Assembly: GCF_015690355.1 (NCBI RefSeq)
Contig: NZ_JADPRT010000015.1
Location: 20,112 to 84,111 of the forward strand
Source of the DNA: Streptacidiphilus fuscans
GTDB taxonomy: Bacteria > Actinomycetota > Actinomycetes > Streptomycetales > Streptomycetaceae
Direction: 5' to 3'
Length of the DNA stretch: 64,000 nt
In this document: positions 41,565 to 49,698 of the stretch, one piece after another
Position numbering within the stretch: position 1 is the stretch's first letter
Layout of the letters: each line of letters opens with the position of its first letter
Made by a program: the position numbers and the translations under genes
Notes under the pieces: generated by a model
What the model was told of the DNA's origin: nothing
The model's database searches: none
Seen by the model: only the letters and a program-made list of their open reading frames with translations

Positions 41565-42044
41565 TCACACCTTCCGCTGCTCGGCGGTCACCTCGGGGTC
41601 GGGGAGCTCGACGGCGCGGTTCTCCCACTTGGTGGAGAGTACGACCGTGGTGCGCGTGCGGGCTACACCCCTGGTGCCGGAGAGGCGTTTGACGATCGAC
41701 TCCAGCCCGTCGACGTCCGGGACGCGGGCCTTGAGCATGTAGGAGTCCTCGCCGGCGATGAACCAGCAGTCCTCGATCTCGGGCAGGTCGCGCAGCCGGT
41801 GCGAGACGTCGTCGTGGTCCGCCGCGTCGGTCAGCTGGAGGCCGATCAGCGCGGTGACGCCGAGGCCGAGCGAGGCCGGGTTGACCGTCGCGCGGTACCC
41901 GGTGATGACGCCGGCCTGTTCCAGCCGGTTGATCCGGTCCGTGACGCTGGGGCCCGAAAGCCCGACAAGCCGTCCCAGCTCGGCGTACGAGGCGCGCCCG
42001 TTCTCGCGCAGCGCCTGAATGAGCTGCCTGTCCACCGCGTCCAT
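41565..42044 (-). CDS. Lrp/AsnC-family regulator
   Basis: 159 residues. HTH MDAVDRQLIQALRENGRASYAELGRLVGLSGPSVTDRINRLEQAGVITGY and the RAM ligand domain (TALIGLQLTDAADHDDVSHRL ... CWFIAGEDSYMLKARVPDVDGLE). These regulators sense amino acids. It is first in a two-gene unit with the threonine dehydratase. The family start at 42044 has only a weak ribosome site (GGAAGG 14 nt upstream), and an in-frame GTG/ATG at 42134 exists but is not family-like. Confidence 0.9.
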   Translation of the reverse strand: MDAVDRQLIQALRENGRASYAELGRLVGLSGPSVTDRINRLEQAGVITGYRATVNPASLGLGVTALIGLQLTDAADHDDVSHRLRDLPEIEDCWFIAGEDSYMLKARVPDVDGLESIVKRLSGTRGVARTRTTVVLSTKWENRAVELPDPEVTAEQRKV

Positions 42045-42162
42045 GCTGGGAAACCTGGCCTTCCAATCGTTGGGGAACGTGCCGACAGTATCCGGAATCC
42101 CAAAGTCCAGGCCGACAAGACCCCCGGTTCGCAAAGAAGATACTCCGACGAGGTGACCTCCA

Positions 42163-42816
42163 TCACGTCGCCCCCAGCTCGCCCTCCCAGCGGCGGTAGA
42201 GAGCGTGCGGAACCTTCACCGAATCCAGCACCCGCCCGCCCACGAAGTCCACGAGCTGCTGCACGCTTCCCGACCCGGCGTAGAAGCCGGGCGAGGCGGG
42301 GATCACCACCGCGCCTTGCTGGTCCAGCTCTACGAGTTGACGCAGCGTCACTCCGGTGAGCGGGCTCTCGCGCACGCACAGCACCAGCGGCCTGCGCTCC
42401 TTGAGCGTGACGTTGGCGGCACGCTGGAGCAGGTCCTTGCTGAGCCCGATCGCGATCCCGGCGACGGCGGCGGCGCTGCACGGGACCACGATCATCCCCT
42501 TCGCGGGGTACGAGCCGCTGGACGGCCCCGCCGCGAAGTCACCCGCGGTCCAGTACCGCACGTCGTCGAGGTCGAACGGCTGCGGCTTCCCTCGGTCGAG
42601 CGGGCGCTCCAGCCACTCGCGCAGATCCTCACGCCAGTGCGCGTCCCGGAACGCGATCCCGGTCTCGTCGATGATCGTCAGCCGCGCGGCCCTGCTGACG
42701 ACGACGTCGACCGCCTCCCCCGCCTCCAGCAGCCCACGGATCACCGACGCCGCGTACGGCGTCCCGGACGCCCCCGACACCCCGACGACCCATGGCTCCC
42801 GCGCTTCCTGCTTCAC
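42163..42816 (-). CDS. mqnM: UbiX-type flavin prenyltransferase
   Basis: 217 residues with VVGVSGASGTPYAASVIRGLLEAG (FMN/phosphate loop), VVVSRAARLTI, and the catalytic region GMIVVPCSAAAVAGIAIGLSKDLLQRAANVTLKERRPLVLCVRESPL. It makes prenylated FMN for the UbiD-type decarboxylase MqnL encoded at 44446. In S. coelicolor the equivalent trio mqnL/P/M acts late in the futalosine route. Slightly longer than classic UbiX because of a 30-residue insert near residue 60-95. Confidence 0.9.
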   Translation of the reverse strand: MKQEAREPWVVGVSGASGTPYAASVIRGLLEAGEAVDVVVSRAARLTIIDETGIAFRDAHWREDLREWLERPLDRGKPQPFDLDDVRYWTAGDFAAGPSSGSYPAKGMIVVPCSAAAVAGIAIGLSKDLLQRAANVTLKERRPLVLCVRESPLTGVTLRQLVELDQQGAVVIPASPGFYAGSGSVQQLVDFVGGRVLDSVKVPHALYRRWEGELGAT

Positions 42817-42839
42817 ATGATCGACCCTAACCGCTCGGG

Positions 42840-43463
42840 TCAGTCGTGGACGATGCGGATGCCGGTCCGGCGGCCCAGGGTGCCGAAGGACGGCAGTAGC
42901 AGGAAGATCGCCGCGTCGAGCAGGTCGGGGCGGCCCAGGCCGACGAAGGTGGGGACGTGGCCCACGGCGCTGATCAGGGCCTCGACCGTCGGGGCGTCGG
43001 ACTGCTCGAAGACGGTGTAGAAGAGGTTGCCCGGCTTGCCGTCCCAGAGCGGGTCGGCGTAGGTCTCCCAGGTCTGGTTGTTGAAGGCGCGGGCGTAGCG
43101 GGCCTCCGGGGCCAGCGCGCGGACCAGGTCGGCGCTGTGCAGGACGGGCTGCGGGAACCGGTTGGCCGCGTCGACGATCAGCTTGCCCGCCAGCGCCTCG
43201 GCGTGGGTGCGCAGGAACGCCTCGACGTCGCCCGCCGGGATGGCCAGCACGACGGTGTCCGCGGCGGCCACGGCCTCCGCCACGGTGGCGACCTTCGCGC
43301 CGGTGTCGCCCGCCGCGTCGGACGCCCCGGGGTTGCGTGACCCGAACACGACCGCGTGCCCTGCCCTGGCGAAGGCCCGGCCGAGCGTCCCGCCGATGTT
43401 GCCCGTGCCGATGACCGCCGTGGTGCCGATGCCGTTGTCGGTGCCGATGCCGTTGTCGCTCAT
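42840..43463 (-). CDS. NADPH:F420 oxidoreductase-like dinucleotide-binding protein
   Basis: 207 residues. Rossmann loop AVIGTGNIGGTLGRAFARAGHAVVFGSRNP and AADTVVLAIPAGDVEAFL, RYARAFNNQTWETYADP are typical of the F420-dependent NADP reductase-like family (NmrA/ProC-related 2-oxoacid-type fold). It may reduce F420 or another small molecule. The N-terminus carries a perfect duplication DNGIGTDNGIGT made by an 18-bp direct repeat. The ribosome site GGGAGG is buried in a 15-bp hairpin immediately upstream. It is inserted between mqnM and mqnP. Confidence 0.83.
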   Translation of the reverse strand: MSDNGIGTDNGIGTTAVIGTGNIGGTLGRAFARAGHAVVFGSRNPGASDAAGDTGAKVATVAEAVAAADTVVLAIPAGDVEAFLRTHAEALAGKLIVDAANRFPQPVLHSADLVRALAPEARYARAFNNQTWETYADPLWDGKPGNLFYTVFEQSDAPTVEALISAVGHVPTFVGLGRPDLLDAAIFLLLPSFGTLGRRTGIRIVHD

Positions 43464-43468
43464 GACGA

Positions 43469-43519
43469 AGCCCTCCCGTTGCTCGTCTGCCTCTGGTGAG
43501 GGTGAGCGACGGGAGGGCT
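43469..43519 (-). promoter_or_regulatory. Hairpin that can mask a ribosome binding site
   Basis: On the minus strand AGCCCTCCCGT-C-GCTC (43519-43504) pairs with GAGC-A-ACGGGAGGGCT (43484-43469), 15 pairs plus one mismatch. The 3' arm holds GGGAGG and ends 5 nt before the ATG of the F420-type reductase (43463). It could terminate the mqnL-mqnP transcript or block translation of the reductase. Confidence 0.7.
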
Positions 43520-43546
43520 CGTGATATTCCGTCAGTTACCGGGCAG

Positions 43547-44446
43547 CTACGGCGTCAGCCCGCGCAGCGCGAGATCCAGCAGCGCGAAGCAGAAGAGCGA
43601 GATCCCGACGAAGCCGTTGACCTGGAAGAACGCCCGGTTGAGACGGCTCAGGTCGTGCGGGCGGACGATGGTGTGCTCGTAGACGAACGCCACCGCGACC
43701 ACCGCAAGGCCCATCCAGAACGCCCAGCCCGCGCCCGACAGCCAGGCGTACCAGCAGAGCAGCAGCATGGTCACCAGGTGCGCGGCGCGCGCGCCGTACA
43801 GCGCGGCCGGGACGCCGAAGCGGGCCGGGACCGAGCGGACGCCGTCGGCGCGGTCGGCCATCACGTCCTGGCAGGCGAAGATGAGGTCGAAGCCGCCGAT
43901 CCAGACACCGACCGCGAGGCCCAGCACGCAGGCGGGCCAGGACCAGGTGCCGGTGACCGCCAGCCACGCCCCGATCGGGCCCATCGCCTGGGCCAGGCCG
44001 AGGATCGCGTGCGGGAAGTCGGTGAACCGCTTGCCGTAGGGGTAGACGACCATCGGGATCACCGCGATGGGCGCCAGCGCCAGGCAGAGCGGGTTGAGCA
44101 GCGCGGCGGCGGTCAGGAAGACCACCAGCGCGACCGCCGAGCCGGTGTACGCGGTCCGCATCGAGACCGCGCCGGTGACCAGCTCGCGTCCGGCGGTGCG
44201 CGGATTGCGCGCGTCGATCTCGCGGTCGATGATCCGGTTGGCCGCCATGGCGAAGGTCCGCAGGCCGACCATGCACAGCGTCACCAGGAACAGCTGCACC
44301 CAGTGCACGCGCCCGTTGGCGAGGAACATCGCCGTCAGCGCGGCGATGTAGGCGAAGGGCAGCGCGAAGACCGAGTGCTCGATCATCACCAGCCGCAGGA
44401 ACGCCTTGGTTCTGCCGGCGTCGGCAGTCGCGACAGCAGTCGTCAT
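43547..44446 (-). CDS. mqnP: UbiA-family prenyltransferase
   Basis: 299 residues, seven to nine membrane helices. The first Asp-rich motif NRIIDREIDARNPRTAGRELVTG and the second DLIFACQDVMADRADGVRSVPARFG bind Mg-diphosphate. It attaches the polyprenyl tail to 1,4-dihydroxy-6-naphthoate in the futalosine route. Its ATG overlaps the mqnL stop by one base (TGATG), so the two are translationally coupled in the order mqnL, mqnP. Confidence 0.92.
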   Translation of the reverse strand: MTTAVATADAGRTKAFLRLVMIEHSVFALPFAYIAALTAMFLANGRVHWVQLFLVTLCMVGLRTFAMAANRIIDREIDARNPRTAGRELVTGAVSMRTAYTGSAVALVVFLTAAALLNPLCLALAPIAVIPMVVYPYGKRFTDFPHAILGLAQAMGPIGAWLAVTGTWSWPACVLGLAVGVWIGGFDLIFACQDVMADRADGVRSVPARFGVPAALYGARAAHLVTMLLLCWYAWLSGAGWAFWMGLAVVAVAFVYEHTIVRPHDLSRLNRAFFQVNGFVGISLFCFALLDLALRGLTP

Positions 44447-45903
44447 CAGAGCCCGTACTCCTTCCAGCGCGTGTCGACCAGGGCGGCGGTCGCCGGGTCG
44501 GAGAGGACCATCTCCGGCCAGCCGCCGTCGCGGGTGTAGCCCTCCTCGGGCAGCTTGCGGGTCGCGTCGATACCCGCCTTGCCGCCCCAGAACTGCTGGT
44601 AGGAGGCGTGGTCGAGGTGGTCGACCGGTCCCTCCACGACGGACAGGTCGCGGCTGTAGTCGACGTTGCCGAGCGCCCGCCAGGCGACCTCCTGGTAGTC
44701 GTGGACGTCGCAGTCCGCGTCCACCACCACGATCAGCTTGGTCAGCGACATCATGTGCGCGCCCCAGATCGCGTGCATGACCTTCTGCGCGTGCTTCGGG
44801 TACTTCTTGTCGATCGAGACGATCACGCAGTTGTGGAAGCCGCCCGCCTCGGGCAGGTCGTAGTCCACGATGTCCGGGACGATGACCTTGAGCAGCGGCA
44901 GGAAGAACCGCTCGGTGAACTTGCCCAGCGGCCCGTCCTCGGTCGGCGGGCGGCCGACCACGATGGACTGGAGCAGCGGGCGACGGCGCATGGTGACGCA
45001 GTCGATCGTCAGCGCGGGGAACGGCTCCTGCGGCGTGTAGAAGCCGGTGTGGTCGCCGAACGGGCCCTCCGGCAGCATGACGCCCGGGTCCAGCCAGCCC
45101 TCCAGCACGACCTCGGCGTCCGCCGGGACCTGCAACGGCACGGTCTTGCAGTCGACCATCCGGACCCGCTCGCCCGCGACGAAGCCCGCGAAGAGGTACT
45201 CGTCGATGTCACCCGGCAGCGGCGCGGTCGCGGCGTAGGTGACCGCGGGCGGGCAGCCGAACGCGATCGCGACCGGCAGCTTCTCGCCGCGCTTGGCGGC
45301 GATCGCGGCGTGGTTGCGGCTGTCCTTGTGGATCTGCCAGTGCATGCCGATGGTGCGCTTGTCGTGCCGCTGCAGCCGGTAGAGGCCGAGGTTGCGGACG
45401 CCGGAGTCGGGGTCCTTGGTGTGGGTCAGGCCCAGGTTGAAGAACGAGCCGCCGTCCTCGGGCCAGGTGAAGAGCGCGGGCAGCTGCATCAGGTCGACGT
45501 CGTCGCCGGTGAGCACGACCTCCTGGACCTTGGCCTCCCCCGGCTTCACCTTCTTCGGCGGGACGTGCGTCATCCCGGCCAGCTTGCCGAACGCCTCCCG
45601 GACGCCGGTGAAGCCGTGCGGCAGCTCCGGCTTGAGCAGACCGGCGATCTTCTCGCCGATCTCGTCGGCGGACTTCAGGCCCAGCGCCTTGGCGAGGCGG
45701 CGCTCGGTGCCGAAGACGTTCATGGCCAGCGGCATCGCCGAGCCCTTGACGTTCTCGAAGAGCAGCGCCGGGCCCTTCGCCTTCTGCACCCGGTCGACGA
45801 TCTCCCCGACCTCCAGGTACGGGTCGACCTCCACCTTGATCCGCTTGAGGTCGCCCTCGCGCTCCAGCGCCCGGAGGAAGGACCGTAGATCGTCGTAAGC
45901 CAT
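44446..45903 (-). CDS. mqnL: UbiD-family decarboxylase
   Basis: 485 residues, full UbiD length. MAYDDLRSFLRALEREGDLKRI, then PALLFENVKGSAMPLAMNVFGTERRLAKAL, GMHWQIHKDSRNH (metal/prFMN region with His and Glu nearby), LPEGPFGDHTGFYTP and the C-terminal AIWGAHMMSLTKLIVVVDADCDVHDY. With prenylated FMN from MqnM it decarboxylates the prenylated naphthoate. It is the first gene of the mqnL-mqnP unit and starts 68 nt from the divergent deaminase gene. Confidence 0.93.
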   Translation of the reverse strand: MAYDDLRSFLRALEREGDLKRIKVEVDPYLEVGEIVDRVQKAKGPALLFENVKGSAMPLAMNVFGTERRLAKALGLKSADEIGEKIAGLLKPELPHGFTGVREAFGKLAGMTHVPPKKVKPGEAKVQEVVLTGDDVDLMQLPALFTWPEDGGSFFNLGLTHTKDPDSGVRNLGLYRLQRHDKRTIGMHWQIHKDSRNHAAIAAKRGEKLPVAIAFGCPPAVTYAATAPLPGDIDEYLFAGFVAGERVRMVDCKTVPLQVPADAEVVLEGWLDPGVMLPEGPFGDHTGFYTPQEPFPALTIDCVTMRRRPLLQSIVVGRPPTEDGPLGKFTERFFLPLLKVIVPDIVDYDLPEAGGFHNCVIVSIDKKYPKHAQKVMHAIWGAHMMSLTKLIVVVDADCDVHDYQEVAWRALGNVDYSRDLSVVEGPVDHLDHASYQQFWGGKAGIDATRKLPEEGYTRDGGWPEMVLSDPATAALVDTRWKEYGL

Positions 45904-45971
45904 AGCGCTCAGTATCCGTTACCGGCGCGGCGCGGATCGTCAGGGGGCGTCGTAGGGACCATCGTGGGCGC

Positions 45972-46418
45972 ATGGACCTCGACTTCCACGCCATGCTCGA
46001 CACCGCCGTCGACGAGGCCCGCGCGGGCCTCGCGGAGGGCGGCATCCCCATCGGCGCGGCGCTCTACGGCCCGGACGGCGAGGTGCTCGGGCGTGGCCGC
46101 AACCGCCGTGTCCAGGACGGCGACCCCTCCCTCCACGCCGAGACCTCGGCGTTCCGCGACGCGGGCCGCAGGCGCGGCTACGCGCGGACGACGATGGTGA
46201 CGACGCTCTCGCCGTGCTGGTACTGCAGCGGGCTGGTCCGCCAGTTCGGCATCGGGCGTGTCGTCATCGGCGAGGCGAGGACGTTCCACGGCGGGCACGA
46301 GTGGCTGGCCGCCCACGGGGTCGAGATCGTCCTGCTGGACGATCCGACGTGCGTCCGAATGATGACGGACTTCATCGAGAGCAACCCCGTCCTCTGGCAC
46401 GAGGACATCGGCGAATGA
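45972..46418 (+). CDS. Cytosine deaminase, fungal FCY1-like
   Basis: 148 residues of the cytidine/deoxycytidylate deaminase fold. Zinc ligands and catalytic Glu: H55-A-E57 and PCWYC (C82, C85). The C-terminal half, including TTLSPCWYCSG, VVIGEARTF and the terminal FIESNPVLWHEDIGE, aligns by eye with yeast cytosine deaminase Fcy1, which ends WFEDIGE. Cytosine to uracil is therefore the likeliest reaction; guanine or creatinine-type activities are alternatives. No strong ribosome site precedes the ATG. Its stop lies within a long inverted repeat. Confidence 0.82.
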   Translation: MDLDFHAMLDTAVDEARAGLAEGGIPIGAALYGPDGEVLGRGRNRRVQDGDPSLHAETSAFRDAGRRRGYARTTMVTTLSPCWYCSGLVRQFGIGRVVIGEARTFHGGHEWLAAHGVEIVLLDDPTCVRMMTDFIESNPVLWHEDIGE

Positions 46419-46545
46419 GTTGCAACACCAGGGGCGCGGGGAACGGCGCGAGAAACCACTGACAGGCGGATGGCCCTGCGCGTTCGGGGCTCTACCTGCG
46501 TGGGTGGCTTGCCGCGCAGTTCCTCGCGCCCCTGGTGTTGCAACT
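46418..46545. repeat. Dispersed inverted repeat, most complete copy (copy 5)
   Basis: The arm AGTTGCAACACCAGGGGCGC at 46418 and its mate ending GCGCCCCTGGTGTTGCAACT at 46545 pair over about 27 bp with one mismatch; the loop holds GGCGGATGGCCCTGCGCGTTCGGGG. It overlaps the deaminase stop and ends 6 nt from the convergent DUF3027 stop, so it is an obvious bidirectional terminator. Confidence 0.9.
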
Positions 46546-46550
46546 ACCTC

Positions 46551-47477
46551 TCAGCTGTGGCCGAGCTCCTCGGCCGGGGTGCTCTCCTCGACGGAGCCGC
46601 CGGCGCGGTCCGGGTGGAGCGGGAGGGGTTCGAGGCTGAGTTCGTCCAGGACCGGCGGGGCCGGGACCTGGGGCGCGGGCATGACCGCCGCCTCCGAGTG
46701 GCCGCCGCAGCCGTAGCCGAGGGAGACGATCCTGCCGTCCGCAGGACCGAACTCGTTGCTGCAGATGCCGAAGGCCTGGCTCAGCGAGCCCGCGATCGGG
46801 ACCAGGAAGCCGCACGTCGCGCACGAGGCGGGCGCGGCCTGCGCCATCGGCGTGTGCGCGCCGTACTCCTTCTCCCAGCGGTCCGCGGCCAGGTTGAGGC
46901 CGAGTCGGCTGAGCACCCGGGCCCGGCCCATGCCGAGCTCCTGCGCGACCGCGCCGATCTCCGCGCGTTCGTTGGACGGCGCGACCGCCGTCTCCTTGCC
47001 GGAGGGCTCGACCGCGACGTCCTCGCCCGCGAGGCCGGAGAGCTGGTCCTCGGCGAGGACGCTGTTCGGGGCGGGCTCGTCCTCGCCGGAGTAGCCCGGT
47101 TCCAGCCGCAGGTCGTCCGACTCGGTGGGCAGCAGGTCGCCGGGGCCCATGTCGCCGGGCCGAAGCCGCTCGCTCCACGGGACCCACTGCGGCGCGACCA
47201 GCGCGTCCGGGCCCGGAAGGAGCACGGTCTCGTCGAGGGTGACCTGCTTGCTGCGCGCAGCGCGGGTCACCGTCACCGCCCAGCGCCAGCCCTTGTACGC
47301 ACGCTCCCGGGTCGCGAAGAAGTGCGTGACCACCCGGTCCCCGTCGGTGTCGACACCGAGGTGGTCGCCTACTGCGGACTCGCCCGCAGCCTGGACCGCG
47401 GCGCCCCGGGCGAACTCCACGGCCTCGGCGCACTGGCGGTCAGGGGTACGGCTTCGCGTCGTCGTCGCAGCACTCAT
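46551..47477 (-). CDS. DUF3027 family protein
   Basis: 308 residues from ATG 47477 (GGGAGAG 12 nt upstream; GTG 47480 also possible). Domain features of DUF3027: QCAEAVEFARGAAVQAAG, VTHFFATRERAYKGWRWAVTVTRA, WVPWSERLRPGDMGPGDLLP, and C-terminal cysteines in SCATCGFLVPIAGSLSQAFG ... GYGCGGHSEA that could bind zinc. Conserved across actinobacteria; function unknown. Upstream frame to 47609 is not family-like. Confidence 0.85.
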   Translation of the reverse strand: MSAATTTRSRTPDRQCAEAVEFARGAAVQAAGESAVGDHLGVDTDGDRVVTHFFATRERAYKGWRWAVTVTRAARSKQVTLDETVLLPGPDALVAPQWVPWSERLRPGDMGPGDLLPTESDDLRLEPGYSGEDEPAPNSVLAEDQLSGLAGEDVAVEPSGKETAVAPSNERAEIGAVAQELGMGRARVLSRLGLNLAADRWEKEYGAHTPMAQAAPASCATCGFLVPIAGSLSQAFGICSNEFGPADGRIVSLGYGCGGHSEAAVMPAPQVPAPPVLDELSLEPLPLHPDRAGGSVEESTPAEELGHS

Positions 47478-47688
47478 CACGAACTGATTCTCTCCCAACC
47501 GTACGCACCGCTTCACCACCACCGGCTCAGCAGCACGTCGGCAGAACGGTGGAACTGCCGTGGCGCGCGATCTCGGTAGGTCGTTCAGACGGTAGAAGTC
47601 TCCGGACACCTATTCTGCTGGACGCGGTGCCCCGCTGTCCCCCTCAGGGCAGGAACCCGCCGGAACAAAGTGCGCGGAGCTGCCACAA

Positions 47689-49143
47689 ATGTCGGGCACC
47701 ATGGGAAGTGTGGCCGATGTGGTGACGGGCAGGACCCGGCGCGCGGTGGCGTCCGTGCACCGTTTCACGTCGGCTGCCGCGCTGCGCACCGGCGACTTCA
47801 CCAAGGCGACCGGACGTCGGATCCGCCGCGCCACATCCGCCGAGGGCGCGGGCGAGTCGGGCCTGGCGAAACTGATCGAACTGCACGCGGTGAACTCCGC
47901 CGGCGACATGATGATCACCGTCGCGCTGGCGTCGACCATCTTCTTCTCCGTGCCGACGCACGAGGCACGCGGCCGGGTCGCCCTCTACCTGCTGATCACG
48001 ATGGCGCCGTTCGTCCTGCTGGCGCCGGTGATCGGGCCGATGCTGGACCGGATCCCGAGCGGACGCCGCGCGGCGATGGCCGTCAGCCTGCTGGTCCGCG
48101 CCGGGCTGGCGTGGATGATGACGGGCGCGATCGCGGGCGCCAGCCTGCAGATCTATCCGCTCGCGCTGGGCGTCCTGGTCGCGTCCAAGGCCTACGGCGT
48201 GGTCCGCAGCGTCGTCGTGCCACGCCTTCGACCACCGCAACTTCCTCTGGTGAAGGCCAACTCGCGGGTCTCCCTGGCCGGGCTGCTGGCCACCGGCCTG
48301 GCCGGTGCCGTGGGCGCACTGCTGCACCTGATCGGTCCGGACTGGCCGCTGCGCGCGGCGTTGATCGTCTACATCGTCGGTGCCGGACTCGCCTTCTCCC
48401 TCCCGCACCAGGTCGACCTCGACAAGGGCGAGGAACGCGCCCTCCTCCACTCCCACGACCCGTCCGCCGAAGCGGGCGCCGGGCCGGGGCCGGAGGAGGT
48501 GGCGGAGCCGGGTGACGAGGTGTCGGCGGAGAAGAAGCACAAGGTCGGGCTGCGGTCGGTCGGCCCCGGCGTCGTCCTCGCGCTCGGCGCGGAGGGGACG
48601 CTGCGCTGCCTCTTCGGATTCCTGACCTTCTTCCTCGCCTTCCTCGTCCGCGAGCACCCGCTCGCCGGGCTGCCGGCGACCGTCTCCCTCGGCCTGGTCG
48701 CGGCCGCGCTGGGCATCGGCAACACGCTCGGCACGGTGATGGGCGCATGGCTGCGCACCCGCCGCCCTGAGACGATCGTCACGTTGATGCTCGCCCTGGC
48801 CCTGGTCGCCTCCCTCGCCGGGGCGGTGTTCTACGGGGCGTTCACGGTCGTGATGCTCGCCTTCGTCTCCGGGCTCACCCAGTGCCTGGGCAAGGTGGGC
48901 CTGGACGCGCTGATCCAGCGCGACGTTCCGGAGACCGTCCGGACCTCGGCGTTCGCCCGGTCGGAGACGCTGATGCAGCTGACCTGGGTGCTCGGCGGCG
49001 GGCTCGGGATCGTCCTGCCGCTGGTCGGCGAGGTCGGCATGATCACCGCTTCGGTGCTGGTGGGGGTCTCGTTCGTCTGGGCGCTGCGGACCCGGGCGAC
49101 CCTCGGTCCCCGGAACACGAGCCCAGCCCCCGACGTGGCGTGA
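47689..49143 (+). CDS. MFS-type membrane transporter
   Basis: 484 residues, about 12 membrane segments with a central charged loop (residues 250-290). HAVNSAGDMMITVALASTIFF opens helix 1; LAPVIGPMLDRIPSGRRAAMAVSLLVRAGLAW is the MFS loop 2-3 signature (G-x-x-x-D-R). A similar actinobacterial gene sits beside the DUF2771 and mqnB/mqnD genes in Streptomyces. Substrate unknown. Start could also be ATG 47701 (MGSVADVV); neither has a clear ribosome site. Confidence 0.85.
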   Translation: MSGTMGSVADVVTGRTRRAVASVHRFTSAAALRTGDFTKATGRRIRRATSAEGAGESGLAKLIELHAVNSAGDMMITVALASTIFFSVPTHEARGRVALYLLITMAPFVLLAPVIGPMLDRIPSGRRAAMAVSLLVRAGLAWMMTGAIAGASLQIYPLALGVLVASKAYGVVRSVVVPRLRPPQLPLVKANSRVSLAGLLATGLAGAVGALLHLIGPDWPLRAALIVYIVGAGLAFSLPHQVDLDKGEERALLHSHDPSAEAGAGPGPEEVAEPGDEVSAEKKHKVGLRSVGPGVVLALGAEGTLRCLFGFLTFFLAFLVREHPLAGLPATVSLGLVAAALGIGNTLGTVMGAWLRTRRPETIVTLMLALALVASLAGAVFYGAFTVVMLAFVSGLTQCLGKVGLDALIQRDVPETVRTSAFARSETLMQLTWVLGGGLGIVLPLVGEVGMITASVLVGVSFVWALRTRATLGPRNTSPAPDVA

Positions 49144-49157
49144 TCCCCGGGGGACGG

Positions 49158-49163
49158 TAGCCT
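49158..49163 (+). promoter_or_regulatory. -10 box of a leaderless transcript (DUF2771 gene)
   Basis: TAGCCT ends 7 nt before ATG 49171 with no Shine-Dalgarno sequence, only 15-20 nt after the MFS stop. It suggests the next genes have their own leaderless promoter. Confidence 0.55.
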
Positions 49164-49170
49164 CAGCACC

Positions 49171-49698
49171 ATGAGTCTTAACCGCGGTGTCGCCGCCCTT
49201 GGAGCTGTAGCCGTCGTGGGCGCCGCGACGCTCGGCATCACGATTCCCCTCGTTTCCGGTTCCGGCAAGCCGGTTCCGAACGTCGCCATCGTCGCCGGGT
49301 CGCACTGGACCCAGGTCCAGCCGCTCAAGGACTGCTACTACGGTGGCAACGCGATGACCGCCAAGCAGCAGGCCGCCTGCTCCGCCGCGGTCTCCAAGGC
49401 GGTGCAGAACAACAGCATGGCGACCGCGATCGTCCCGTCGCAGAACGGCAACTTCGGCATCAACGTCGACCAGCCGGTCACCGACCACGGCTGGAACGCC
49501 GGCTCGACCACCGAGCTGGTCCAGCAGACCACCAACGCCTACGCGGGCCCGCTGTCGATCGCCTCGGTGCTCACCACCCAGGACCCGCAGACCGGCCAGA
49601 CCACCGTCAACAAGTCCGGCCCGCTCATCGTCAAGGAGCAGGACAAGGACGGCAAGATCTACGGCGTGTGGCTGCTGCAGCTGAAGGTCGCGAACTGA
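49171..49698 (+). CDS. DUF2771-like exported protein
   Basis: 175 residues. An N-terminal hydrophobic signal/anchor (GVAALGAVAVVGAATLGITIPLVSGSG) without a lipobox Cys. Mature part has DCYYGGNAMTAKQQAACSAA (two Cys that may pair) and FGINVDQPVTDHGWNAGS, resembling DUF2771 proteins found next to mqnB in Streptomyces. Function unknown. Its 3' end overlaps the annotated mqnB frame by about 30 nt if GTG 49668 is used. Confidence 0.75.
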   Translation: MSLNRGVAALGAVAVVGAATLGITIPLVSGSGKPVPNVAIVAGSHWTQVQPLKDCYYGGNAMTAKQQAACSAAVSKAVQNNSMATAIVPSQNGNFGINVDQPVTDHGWNAGSTTELVQQTTNAYAGPLSIASVLTTQDPQTGQTTVNKSGPLIVKEQDKDGKIYGVWLLQLKVAN

